DNA from: Psilocybe azurescens
Taxonomy: Eukaryota; Basidiomycota; Agaricomycetes; Agaricales; Agrocybaceae
DNA: 64,000 bases
Assembly (NCBI GenBank): GCA_023853785.1
Contig: JAJIRX010000875.1
Coordinates: forward strand, 120,692-184,691
Direction of reading: 5' to 3'
Shown: piece by piece, positions 48,739 through 61,818 of the stretch
Layout: every line of letters begins with the position of its first letter
Position numbering within the stretch: position 1 is the stretch's first letter
Notes under the pieces: model-generated
The model's input: the letters and a program-made list of their open reading frames with translations, nothing else
Told to the model about the DNA's origin: nothing
Database searches by the model: none
Translations under genes and position numbers: made by a program

Positions 48739-49235
48739 TTTATCCTTGGAAATCACTCTCAGTGAAGAAGTTCAAGGACCTGGGTCATGAAGATTTAACG
48801 TTAGCACAACTTCTAATTGGTATATAACATATGAACTCACCTTATGTTTTCTAATGTACCTTCTTGGCCTGCTTCCTTGCCTCCTCCTTTAACGAAATGT
48901 CGGTCAATTGGAAATGGTTCCAGTGCAAGGCGCGGCCTCGATTCATCATAATTCCCACGGCACTACAGCAATATTGTTCGGCATTCGCGTTCAAGTTTGG
49001 TTCAAGTTATTCATTGGGGAGCGAACCCAGTCTACGTTGGTAAGATTACCTTCTTGTTGTGTATGTGTAGTAGACAAGGAAAAATACGAGTATTTGAAAT
49101 GGATCGGATTTGGACTGTGTGATACACGGATATCTTACCAAGAAAAATGGTACGGAATAACCGTACAACTTCTTTGTTACTGCCTTCGATTCACAGAAGC
49201 TCGCACAAATCTGCTACAATTTCGAAGTATCTATT
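48739..49235. other. Intergenic, no gene recognised
   Basis: Promoter side of the Rtt106-like gene, leading into the dispersed repeat. The plus-strand ORF at 48908-49312 shows no known motif. Confidence 0.35.
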
Positions 49236-49431
49236 CTGTAACGTTTCTGCCTAAAATGGAACATGCCGGAATTGCACACGGCACAACCGTTGGACTATCT
49301 GTCCCGAGATAAGTCTGAACCAAGTCAGGCTTCGACGTTACAACTCTCAGATCGTCACACCCGTTACTCCAGTACATGTTTCCTGGGGCGGCCGTGGACT
49401 TATATAGTAGCGGAAACCCAGACCGCTACAT
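49236..49431 (+). repeat. 197-bp dispersed repeat, copy 2
   Basis: Near-identical to the reverse complement of 5363-5559, with one A fewer. It has no flanking terminal inverted repeats like those around copy 1. Similarity ends sharply at both borders. Confidence 0.85.
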
Positions 49432-49850
49432 ATTCCTTACCCGAAATCCTTGGAACCGAACCGGGCATCAAAGCGCTCGCCAATTTTATACATGCCTCGG
49501 GCGCGTTTACGCGCACTGGCACCAAGCCATCTCCAACACCAGCACCAATCTTTGTGGCGAACCCGTCCTCGACTCCGAAGACGACGAGTCCGACGAAGAC
49601 CTGTGACCTAGTGGCTACCCCGACGATAACTACGAGGCCCCTCGCACCTTATCCTATGATTCTAATGTTCTACTCTATAATCTTACTGATGTTCTGTGTA
49701 TCATATAGTCATTATTTTCTTTTATGCACCATAAATCTCTTCATTTCATCTGTACCAAATTTTATCCTCCCTCACTTTTCTTTATGCGTTAGCACCACTA
49801 AATCACCTCCACAGCTTATAACGAGCACGTAAATTACCCTTCTCCCATCC
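49432..49850 (+). pseudogene. Possible retroelement protein tail
   Basis: Immediately after the repeat the plus strand reads LGTEPGIKALANFIHASGAFTRTGTKPSP, which resembles tails of fungal retroelement-encoded proteins from memory. Another frame ends in an acidic run (DSEDDESDEDL). No upstream catalytic domain is present. Weak evidence. Confidence 0.25.
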
Positions 49851-49896
49851 CTCTAAATGGACCCCTAGATATACAAATCCACCGCCCTCAACCACT

Positions 49897-49992
49897 CGAG
49901 CCTTAGTAGATACAGTAACGTAGAGTGGTGAACTCATTCACCCATGCGTCTTAGCACTTCGTTTGCTTGTTGCACGATAATAAACTGATCCA
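49897..49992 (+). ncRNA. Structured repeat/RNA-like element, copy 2
   Basis: Diverged copy of 12638-12736 with the same ends and the same internal GTCTTAGC. Hairpin at 49927-49942: GGTGAA CTCA TTCACC, where the fifth pair is A-T instead of C-G in copy 1. Second stem 49945-49948 with 49971-49974, where a C-G pair replaces T-A. It is followed by an A-rich run rather than a T run. Confidence 0.5.
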
Positions 49993-50361
49993 AAAAAAAG
50001 AACAAAAATAACCGTAGAACAGTATCAGCTCACTTTCAAAAAGGAAATAATACTGCACGTGGTAATCACGCCGTTTGAAATCAAATACTAGTTCCAATGA
50101 AAATCTTGTAAATAATTAATAAATTCGAGGCAGACAATTTTGTTAAAATTACATAGCTAATAAGATCTGTTTTAAATTATGTTTTCCTTAGATATTAGTA
50201 CTCTAGGCGAATCTTCGAAAAGGGGTTTAAAACACTCTGGTTTTGTCACTTTTGTAACGCAAAGGTCACGTGGGGTGGACGACAGAACCATTGGCCCTAT
50301 CTTAGTGCTTTCTAAATTCTTAAAATCTTACTTTTTATTTGCTTTTCTCATCCACCTCACG

Positions 50362-51628
<1,267 letters not shown>

Positions 51629-51929
51629 GGTCCGTTGCGAGACACGTCTAATTCGCAATGCGCCCATATGCGTTGTTCTGACAAGATGAAGTCTCTTTAT
51701 TACTCGAGCGGCGATTGACGGTGACTTGACATACGCCCGAGGCATAAAGATCTATCCTCCCTCTGCTGTAGAAGCGACCCACGTTTCCTTTGACTTTTCA
51801 CAGCAAATTAACGCCCCAAAATGACGATCATTAATGTACTGTGTGAGGAATGTATGTTGTAAGACTACTTTGGATTTATTTAATTTATACTACATTCTTG
51901 CTATGTTTTTCAGGGTACCGATGCTTACC

Positions 51930-53815
51930 CTACAATCGCTGCAAACCCTGAAGCCCGTCGGGAGGCACGGCAGTTATATCAGATACACCTAGATAGGCTT
52001 TCATACTGATTGGCCGATATATCCACATTTCGCCCTCTTGGAAGCAGCTTAAATGGTATTCAGTTCTTTTCGGTGGGTGTCCTACACTTTGTTCCACCAC
52101 CACTATGACCCCCAGATCCGATGGGCTGAGATTAACGCCGTCTTTTGGGGTGGATGAGGGTATCGAGTCACTGACGATGACAGCCGTGTGGTCTGGGTCG
52201 CCTAAAGTGTAAAAGCTGCCCGGGGGTGCACCCTTAATCCCTATTTTCACTCTCCTCCACTCGGCGATATCTCCCCTTCTAATGCGATCGTCGCCGCCTC
52301 TCCAACGCCCTACCATCTCACGTCCACCATTGCTAGCTTTCCCTTCGTAAATTAGATGCCCATGCGTCCGGCTTATGCTGGGCACCGGCTTTGGGATGTA
52401 GTCGTAGTCTTTGAAGTATTTGAGAGCCTCGTTCGCCAGATCCCAACACTCTCCGCGCGCGCAGTATTCGCCTGAACCAAGGAACGACTCGGCGAAGAGT
52501 GCGATCGTCTCGCCGTACACTTCGTGCGCTTCGACGAGCTCTTCCCGTCCTAGGGCTTTAGGGCGCGGAAGGTAGACCGCATCGCGAGTACCCTGGTTAG
52601 GATCTGAGTTCGTAGTGGTGAATTCTACGGTACCCCAGAAGACGCTGAGATCTGAGAAGAATATCCCAACATTCGTAGTCTTGCTCGATCCTCTCGATGT
52701 CCAGGAACTGGTGTATGAATGATCGGTGGTTCCTTCAATGACGGGAGGGATAGGTGGAGCGGAACTTGAGTTGTACCAGGCTGAGGTCCAATGCGTTGTC
52801 GGTGCGAAATAATGGGCAAGATCGAGGGCAGATGATCCATAAGTCGTCGCAGGAGGGTGAGACAGAACAAAAGCTGATTGAATTGGGCGGAGTGCTACTG
52901 GATAAGGTAGAAACACCCCTAAAGAGACGATGTAGACAGTATGACAAATGGATTACGCACTACCGGCCTGCGGGCGAGCCCAAGATGTAGGTTTGCTCTG
53001 AAAAATAGAAATTGACATTGAACATCATATTGTGTGAGATTACATCGATTCAGACGGAGCTACTCACTGCTGCTTGAATGGGAGGGGGAGGCCCGTGTGA
53101 AGGTCCGTCATATCGTGCTATTTCCTCCGTATCATTCAGTTTGGTGCCACCCGTCGGCGGAGTGAAGTTGGCAAAAATTCGTCGAGCCAGTTGAAAAACA
53201 CCTGCTTATCTTCCGGGGTAAGATTCGCCCAGTCAATCTTGTCTTCGGCGGGGACAGCTGGAGATACTCGGCGCGGCTGGGTGCCCGGACGGGTAGTTCG
53301 GACAATAGGAGGGGCCCTGGACTAGTTGGTGGTGGTGGCGGCGGTAATCCTGTAGACAATGATTTGTTCTGTAAAGCTGATGCGGAGGACCTCGGAGGTG
53401 GAGGTGGCGGCGCAGGCCCTTTACTCCGAGACGGCAACTGAGGGGCAGGGGACGAACTCGACCCACGAGATGGCAAGGGAGGAGCAGGAGACAGAGAATC
53501 ACTGCGACTGACAGACGACATCGCTACGGATGAGCTCCTACTTGGTGGCGGTGGTAACGGAGCCAGGGTTGGCTTTGTGTTCCTGTTTACGATGCTTCGC
53601 GGTGGGGGTGGAGGAGGTGCAGGGTTTCCGCTGTAAGGGTCCCAATTCGTGTTTTTCATGGGTACGCTAATCAAAGGCGCTCAGAACAAGATCTAAATGA
53701 CTCGATACAAGTGAACATACCTAGAGTTCTTATCTCGTACATTCTGAAACTTCTCCACTCCAGATGACGACGCTTTCGCTGCCTTAGCTTTCAACTCTGC
53801 GACTGGACATGACAT
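51930..53815 (-). CDS. BBC1/AIM3-like protein (actin patch, C-terminal cysteine-proteinase-fold domain)
   Basis: Starts MSCPVAELKAKAAKASSSGVEKFQNVRDKNSS at 53815 and, after an intron, reads VPMKNTNWDPYSGNPAPPPPPPRS. A long proline-rich region follows (53290-53640, several PPPPP and PSRS runs, SH3/profilin-type ligands). Next comes KIDWANLTPEDKQVFFNWLDEFF and TKLNDTEEIARYDGPSHGPPPPIQAA. The C-terminal domain (51930-52916) reads ALDLAHYFAPTTHWTSAWY, HSYTSSWTSRGSSKTTNVGIFFSDLSVFWGTVEF, CARGECWDLANEALKYF, SISRTHGHLIYEGKA, WRGGDDRIRRGDIAEW and LGDPDHTAVIV, the pattern of the AIM3/BBC1 domain. The Cys (GECWD) and His (RTHGH, PDHTA) are retained. Single bases are missing in runs near 53173 and 53311-53317. 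No SH3 domain is visible, unlike yeast Bbc1. Confidence 0.75.
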
Positions 53816-53873
53816 TTACATGAGTCCTTTGAACTACAGTGAGCAAGTGCAATCGGCATTACATGAAGGCATG

Positions 53874-55196
53874 TCAATGGACTGTTTCCGGTTTCACGAC
53901 CTTATCGACAGCGTATGGACAGAGCGAGTGGCTCGATCGATCAGGACTTTGCTGACGATCCACTGAGCCTAGACGAGCTGTGAATTTATAAACGAAGGGA
54001 AAACACCCCTTGTGAGTGAAATTCAGCAAACCAGATGTATTTGTATCAGATGATGATGGTAGGAGAGATTTGGGAGTCAAGGTCGTGATAGTCGAGGTCA
54101 AGGTCTGTCTGTAGCAACTGGTAACTCCGACTGTGGCAAATACCACGTGCGTTAATGGGTTCGGCAAGCGCTTAGTGGCAACTCGACAGGAATTCACAGA
54201 GTTAAGGATAGATCGTCGCGTCGGGAGCAGGTGAGCACATGTGTTGTAAAAATATAGAGTGACATTCACAGGTCTAAGGGGGATACTAACATGCGAACAA
54301 TTAGAATTTGAAACAAAGACAGAGCACGGGATAAAGCATAGGTAGAGTAAAGAGTAGTAGTGAAAACAAATATCAAAGCAGTACTAGATAACGCACTAAG
54401 GCTACAGAGGGCGACAGGATAATTAGGCACAGAATAAGATATATAGACAACTGCACGATGGCAATAAAGGTCAACTTTTGAGCAAACGTCGCAAACGCGT
54501 CTGCGAACCCTTCGGAACCCATTTCAACACGAAAAAGACCAGGCACCCGGATGGACAAAAACAGATAGGCAGCCACTCCACTAGCGTGTTATACGTTGGC
54601 ATTCGGGGAAGGGGATTTGGAACATGTTTTGAATGCGCCTCTCTTCAATCACCACCTGTCAAAGAGGCCTATCAGACATGTGGAATGGTGTTGTCATCGC
54701 CCAACATACCTCTGCGCAACCGCAATTGTTGGCCGTCTTATGCTTGTGAAAGCGACTAGTCTTGCAACAAACATTGTTGCAATCGATAGTTTCTCCGGTG
54801 TAATAGCGTCCATGGAAATGCTGCAGGTAATAAATCAGTCGAGAGAAGAGATATGCAGCCAGGACGGTGAAGTACCCCGCAGCCCCTATAGAAGTCGCCA
54901 ATTCTGAAAGGGGTTTTTATTAGCCAAACCTAGACGCGCCAAGACACGATGAGGACGTACATTTCGTGTTTGCACATCCTGGAAAATAGGTATTAATAAT
55001 AGTGGGGAAGATGAGGGATTGGGGGAAGAGGCGAGCGCCTTTTTATTGAGCACTAGAGGCTACGAAATTGAGGTAATGAAAGAACTGGAACTAGCTGAAA
55101 TGGGTTGCATTTTATACGCAACCGGGACTTGAAACGCTTGGGAATAATTAGGGTTACTTCCAGGCTGAGCCGTGTCATCTTGTGGGGACGTAGACA
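53874..55196 (-). CDS. Unresolved multi-exon membrane protein
   Basis: A plausible start at 55196 gives MSTSPQDDTAQPGSNPNYSQAFQVPVAYKMQPI. Hydrophobic exons follow: ATSIGAAGYFTVLAAYLFSRLIYYLQHFHGRYYTGETI (54780-54900) and VAAYLFLSIRVPGLFRVEMGSEGFADAFATFAQKLTFIAIVQLSIYLILCLIIL (54400-54580). A Ser/Thr-rich segment (53874-54269) may be its tail. No family was recognised and the exon joins are not proven. At least three membrane spans are likely. Confidence 0.35.
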
Positions 55197-55199
55197 TGA

Positions 55200-58100
55200 T
55201 GCGAATATTTTACCTGAATTCAATTACAAATTTAATGTCTCGCACACTACTGACTGGGCAGATTCAGGCAGATTTCTACAGATTCACATATTAATTTAAT
55301 ATTTAATATTTGAGTCTGTCAATCTCCCAAATCGGATATCGGGCATCTTCCCACGTGGCAACTGATCAAAGGACATTACTAAATTGCAGTAAGAAGGCAC
55401 GCGGCGTTGATAACACTAACTTTACCTTTCACGACCATTTAACACCAGCAATGCGGCGGGCGGTGTGCATAACGTCTTCAAAAGTCATAACCTCATGCAT
55501 TCCTACTCTATTCTTTCCAGGATAGACAATTGCTTAATATCAAAACTGGACAATAAGTTCCGTATCATGAAAAGTCATGGGTCCTCGGAGGCACAGAATC
55601 GTGTTACAATTATGGAGGTTTGGGGTTCAAACAGCAATTGGCATGTTAGTTCCTTTTCCTAAATTTCCGCATCCGCAGGCCTTTCTGACGAGATGGCCAA
55701 CCATGGATACAGAACCTGGGACTTTTAGGACTTTTGACTCTCGGATCGTCGATGAGTGCTCAGCACCCGTGAGATCTCTTCGGCCTCGTCGTATGCAACA
55801 ATAAATAATTTAATGGTCCCGAATAAAGGAGCCCGACAGACAGTTTACAATCATTGGCTGGTGACCACCAGAGACGAGAAATTGTGCCACATAAATATTA
55901 GAATATTTACCGATAGAGCTCAGTGGAGCTCTTTGTTGATCTCCAGGTGTTCCCTACCATGTAGCAACCCACCGTCTGTCAATGTGGGCTTATTTCGGTC
56001 TATCAACTGCCATCCGTTGCACGCGATGGTGGTGCGCCTGTCTGTGTCTGGGTTCTGACCTTCTAAATTGGTCCATATAAGCGCTCATCAACCGATATCA
56101 TAAATTCCGAAGCTGAATGTCGCATAATGTCGGCAGGTTAGCTTATATCAGGCCCAATCCATGAGAAAAGGTTCGGAGAATACAAGCAAAGGCTCGAGGG
56201 GACAAAGCTTACCGTGCCGTTTCACATGTGTTTGAAGGTTGAACGGCATACGAATAAGGCCAGGATCTATTGAAAACTATGAAAGGTGTAGTAGCTTGTT
56301 CAGGGTTGGGATCGTAGTTGCCGTTAGCCAAAGGAATGTTTAAAACACTTCGCAAACGATAGAAGACGGCATTCAAATAAGGTATTACCTAAGACCAAAG
56401 TTACCACTGACAGGCAGAGGAGACGAGGCCAAAATGGTTTAGCCCCAAAACTCTAGTTTGCACTTATTATTAGAGGTCTTGCGGGTGGCCAGACCACTAT
56501 AGCCTATGAATAAATAAGCCTGCGGTTGGTATGTTTTTACATCAAAGTTAAACGTAAAAATTTCAGAAACACGCACCGGTTGTATATTCAGATATACTTA
56601 GCTCGACCTCGAATCTCCATTCCCATAACATTGTCATATGGAGGAACCGGTACATAAGCTACCACGAGTCTCTTTCAAAGTCTCCCCGGGCTGCCACGTT
56701 GAAACCATGTGGCTTAGAACGCGAACAGACCCTGCCACGGTGCCTAAGCAAATGCTGAGATGGTGGGTAAACAGGGGCCCACCGTCGCCCACATATCCTC
56801 CTTCGCATATGTAAACGAACGTGATAGTTCTCGCTTAGAGTCTGTAGGAGTACAATCGGCTGAGTACTCATTAGTAAACTTATGCATGAAGAGAACTAAA
56901 AGAACCATGTCAAATTAGCTCGTTAGGGGTGGGGGTTAGGGCCAGAAAACTCCTGAGATGGCCGTTCGTGAGCGAATTAGAAAAATTAGGATATGTAACA
57001 TACCAGGGCTCCATAATTCGGTTTAGGTCCTGATAGTGACTAGTGACTTGTTGCTTAGTATGTCACCCCGTCACATATTGTCCCTGCAACATTCCAGTCA
57101 ACGAATAGGCTGGATATCGTTGTCTTCAGTCTCGGAGACGGATACGCGTCAGGTCACTGAGATCAAGGTCTACGAGGCAATGCCCTGCGAATAGGTGGCA
57201 TAAGGTGCTATATCTGACCTGGATAAAAACATTTAACCGCAGCGCCGCGTGACGATTCAATTTACTTTTCATTGAGCTGCAGAGCCGTGTTGTCGCTCCC
57301 GAAAAGAGCACGAGATATCATAGATCATAAAAATGACAGAAGAATGAGCCGTCCTGGAGGATATGTACAGTGGTGTACAGTACTGACATCATTGTACATG
57401 ATTCGCTTTCGTATATCCTGCGTGATTCCACATGTTTGTTTGATGACGAGCTTCAAAGTGGGTGCGGGTGATGGAACGCGGTTGGCTGGTCGAAGTGGCG
57501 GGTTGCTATGAAGATGTACGTTTTGTGATCGCCGTGGGTCTTGGATGGGGACCTCAGCGGTCCCCAGCACTACCCAGGCATTGAGGACCCTTCGGAAACT
57601 TCGAGCAGATGTTCGGATGTGCTCCAGATGTTAGACGAAAGAAGCCAGGCGGGCGGTATATGTGGCGTATGTTTCACGATCGGACCCTCCAAATTTCGAA
57701 GGTTGGCATGGACCCGCCGGCAGGCTAACATGCGGTATCGGAGTCTGCCTTACTTTCTTTCCTTTTCCACCATCCTGCACAGTCCTGCACCCACAAACCA
57801 CAAACCCGGAAGGCAGATCGCTCAAACATCCCCCTTCTCAATATTTTCTTACGGGGCTCGGTATTCGCCACGGCGATGATAAGTTCCATCAAGGGTCGAA
57901 GTTCACAGTCGAGGCTCGATTTTCCTCCGGAATGAGGTCTCGGTCCAGTCTCTTCAAAGTTCAAACCTCCATGGGGCAGTCAGATTTTCTCGAGGTTCGC
58001 GGTCTGGCGATTGCTTTCTGAGCGCCCAATGTGAAATATGACTCTATCGCAGCAATCGCATACACCGCGATTCCGTCGGTGCGCGATCCGGTCGCTTGCT

Positions 58101-59722
58101 GTGCGCTGGTTGTCCGAGATCCACTAGCATTCATTGCCGAGCCCATGTCTATTCGTACTTCTCCAGGCTTTTCTGCATTCTATGATGAGAAAAACCTTCT
58201 CTCGGTGAGTATGTACTACGCTTTCGGTGTCTTGGGTTGTTGTCCCAATGACGCCGAACGGAAATGCTCAGAAACGCGCAGAATTGATTACCTGGACTTT
58301 TCTTTAGTGTGGATATGAGGTTCTGGATTCTGGAAGCTTAACCGGCGGCACTCACTGACATCTTTCTAACACCCTCTGTCTTCAAAATGCCATATACGAT
58401 CAACGTCCTCCAGAAGGCTTTTGCCGCTTTGTTTTTCCGAAAGATTAATGTTGTTGATGGTGTGATGTCATACTGCTACCTCCCGATTATCCCATTTTTG
58501 GCTCCATCCGCAGCTGGCACGTACTGGAATCTCGACGCAGAGTACTCGCAAGCTTTTACAGTGTTCTGGGATCTTCTTTCTATAATGAGGCCTAGTAGCC
58601 GCTTCTCAGAGCATGGCCGGCCGCCGAGAAAGACCGCTGCTTTAGACTGCTTCCCGAACGAAGCGACAAACATCAAGGGATCTCTGGCCATCTTCAATGG
58701 GCCCTGAGGACTACTTGGTATCTATGGGCGAAGGGTAAAGCGCGTCATGCAGCCAAGGAACAAGGGAATATTCCGCTCTGTGTCCGCTCGGGTATGTCCC
58801 TTCTACGTGTATCAGTTCTGCTTTTCAATATGGCCATATCCGCGAAAAGTGGGTAGAGGCCTGTAAAGGCGCCAACGTACCCATGTTTCGACCAGAATAT
58901 GTCCAAGCGAGTGCGACCCGAAGAAATTCCGCTCGGGTGCTTTATACCGCTTTTTCCAGAGGTGAATCTCTGATTTAGGCGCTTCTCCAGCTAAACTTGA
59001 AAACCTCTCGGATACTCCGCCTTGCTAATCTTCACTCTTGTGTACAAGAATCTGCTGAATATCTGATCGGCTTGCTCACCGGTATCATTTACTAGTACGC
59101 CCACAAATGCCAATTACCAGGCTGTTCTAAGCTAGGTCGCATTCGTTGATCATCGTCTAAACCCCACATACGAGATTAGTACGACTCTAAATGTCTCTTT
59201 CTGTGCTCACTGCCACCGGGCCACGGTCATGTTTGTCGGAATTTGCCTGCTTTCGTACAGCCCTAGGAGCCTGTTGCGTGCACTGTGGACGTGCTCTTGG
59301 AGGTTGGAAAACAAGGGTGAGACCGACGACTGTCGCTTCATACCCTTATTCGGGGCATTGCTCCACGACTCGGGGCCGCTCCTCCTGTTCGCTAATGGGA
59401 TTCCTCACGTGCGCGTGGGTTGTTTTCTGTCAACGATGAGAACGTAGCCAAGGAGGGTCTTCGACGACGTGGCTGATGATCTGTTCTCGAGTTCTAACAC
59501 ATTATTGGATGGTCCTTCAAACACATTACACACGTAAATTTACAACTGCGACTCCCTACTACTGTGACATTACGACGACGATGATGATTAGCACGATAAC
59601 AACGAAAACATGATGGACATTATATGACGCAAAGGAATAAGAAAACCGTTCGTAATGATGAGGGGTATAAAATGCAATGATAAGTCCGTCTTTCGCTTCT
59701 TCTTCCTCGTCCTCTTTTGGCT
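55200..59722. other. Long region without a recognisable gene
   Basis: 4.5 kb with only short ORFs on both strands (for example 57541-57879, 57662-58021, 58031-58318, 58387-58707, 59191-59439). None shows a domain, consistent codon pattern or convincing splice chain. It may be decayed transposon sequence or a non-coding transcript region. Confidence 0.35.
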
Positions 59723-60510
59723 CTATTTGTTGTTGTGCTCGTGAGCCAGGCGGTTGATGCCCTTCGTCGTAAGGACGGTCACTGCCATAGCCAATGCAAT
59801 GACAAGTAGAACCCGAAACACTCTCGGATTCGCCGCCCGTTCTATCCAGTCCGATCGGCGTAGACGGGGTTGTTGCACATGCCTCGACGTCGTTGGCAAG
59901 CGCGGCGTATTAGCACCAGACCCAGAAAATGGATACCAGAGTGTCTGAAAGAGCGACAGCGCTCTTTTGCCTGTGGCAAAATTCAGCTATTTGACGGGGG
60001 ATCCATGTCAAGTGCTAGAAGACGTACGGAGGATGCCCCTGAGCTTGAAAACGCAGGTGTAGCATGATCTGTCCTCATTAGCTGCAGGTCGACGACGTTC
60101 TTCGATGTAAGGTGGGGGCTGGTGATAGGGATCGGTGCGACTGTAGGGCGGTAAATTGGGCCCCCTCGATGAGCTCTATTTCCCCCCTTGGACCAGTTGC
60201 GTACTATGGGTGTGGAGGAGCTGGACATGTGTTTCTCTGTGGGCCAGTTGTGTTTCGCCGTGGAAGAACTGCGCAAGGTTTTGCAAGCGCAACATGACGA
60301 TAGAAGTGTTGGGTGTGCGAGTGTAGACCGGACTGGGGATAGCTGGGAGAGGAGGGAAATGGCAATACCACCTCCATGGGCTGCGATCTCAACGTCAGGA
60401 TCAACGCGAGTGGTGGTATTGGTGTCGGTGGCAAGGACGGTATCGGGAGCTGAAGATGAGGAAATACGATTATAGAATCCCCTCATCCAGGTATAGACGG
60501 TTTCAGCCAT
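59723..60510 (-). CDS. PPxY-containing single-pass membrane protein
   Basis: Starts MAETVYTWMRGFYNRISSSSAPDTVLATDTNTTTRVDPDVEIAAHGGGI at 60510. A helical part follows (TPNTSIVMLRLQNLAQFFHGETQLAHRETHVQLLHTHSTQLVQGG), then a proline/tyrosine-rich segment with two PY motifs (LPPYSRTDPY, QPPPYIEERRRPAANED). After a Ser/Thr region comes a C-terminal segment LNFATGKRALSLFQTLWYPFSGSG...RLRRSDWIERAANPRVFRVLLVIALAMAVTVLTTKGINRLAHEHNNK. A basic stretch before the hydrophobic span suggests a tail-type anchor. Two or three frame changes between about 59995 and 60330 are needed, mostly in G/C runs, or an intron is present. PPxY motifs are ligands of WW domains such as those of Rsp5/NEDD4 ligases; the role as adaptor is inference. 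No named homologue recognised. Confidence 0.5.
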
Positions 60511-61818
60511 ATCGTTGGGACCGCGTTGATAGATGGAGAGACCTTGCTAGGCTGATAGTTGTGGTTAAGGATAGACCTTGCTTTTCACAAAATGAAGGCC
60601 TACTTTTATGTTGTAAAAAGTCAAGTGAGCGAGTGGCACAAATGAGTTTTCGCATCGCCCTATACTCGCATTCCGCACAGCCGGGCCTGGTATAGAGTGC
60701 ACACCCGCCTGTGTGCCTTGTCATAGCGAACAAGCCGGAAACCAGGGTACTATCCTCCAGCATTTGCCGGAATAAGAAAGTAAACCTTCGACTCCTGTTC
60801 TATAGCACCTACGAAGTAGAATCAACGCCTTTCCGTGAGCAAGACACACAGCCTTCCCGCGCTCGTCTGCTTGCTACGGAAAGCGGTTTGAATCGGTCCG
60901 AGCAGACATCAAGAGAAGCCAGAGGAGATCCCTCCAAAATACGGATCGTCAAATCAGAGGCAAGGCAAAGCAAGGACAACGGACTGTCAAAGTCCATCGA
61001 AATGGTGTTTTGTAAATGTTCCAAAAAGCACGGATAAACTGCGTGAACAATGCATTTATTTTGATTGAACGCGCTGGCACTTGGCTGACACGAATGTCAT
61101 GTGGCGTCCGTATTTGCCTTCGGCAGGTCTGTAGGAAGACTTGGAGAAGTTAAGGTCCGAACGGTTGCGAAAATTAGCATAGAGTCTTGAATCAGATGTG
61201 GGCAGTAAATTGTAGGTACTATGTTGAACACTCACTTCGGAACACGCGTCTCTCGAGTCCATTCCGAGATGGTACTCACTGATCTATAAATAGACACATG
61301 TGTATGCTTACGAACGATTGATATGCATGATCTGTCCGATAAAAGATGGAATGCGATATCGATTGGCTTTCCAGCAATAGTTTAATAAAAAGCAGTAGCC
61401 CATATACCTGAAGGTATAGTCAACTCGCAGCTGAAAGAAAACAATTAAGACCCTAGGAGTGGATCATCACCGATAATTGATGAGAGTGCTGGCAATGTCG
61501 GCAGCGTTCAAACGCGGCAAAAATCGATAAAAGCACGGGATTGCCTAAAGTGACGAAATCAAGGCACGTTCGAACGCGGTTTGTATTATTATTCCTTGTT
61601 GAGCAAGAGCTAGGCAGGGTAGATCTACATTTACAGTCAACGACGTCATAACTTGAGATCAAGAAGAAATAATGAGTTCGTGGAGTTTGTGGAGCAATGG
61701 AGGATTTTAGGTGTTAGTTGAGTTGACGAATGGAGGTGCATGAGAGTACATGGGTTATATGTAATAGGATGGCCCTGGCATAGTACGGGTATTGGCTCGA
61801 GGCACCGCGTTGTATGAT
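60511..61818. other. Intergenic, no gene recognised
   Basis: Contains short ORFs (60711-61037 plus, 61056-61262 minus) without recognisable domains. The right part is the 3' flank of the PalI-like gene. Confidence 0.35.

Noticed and set aside
49263..49832. 189-codon plus-strand ORF as a single gene
   Set aside because: Its first third is the 197-bp dispersed repeat, so continuity is accidental; only a weak retroelement-like tail follows.
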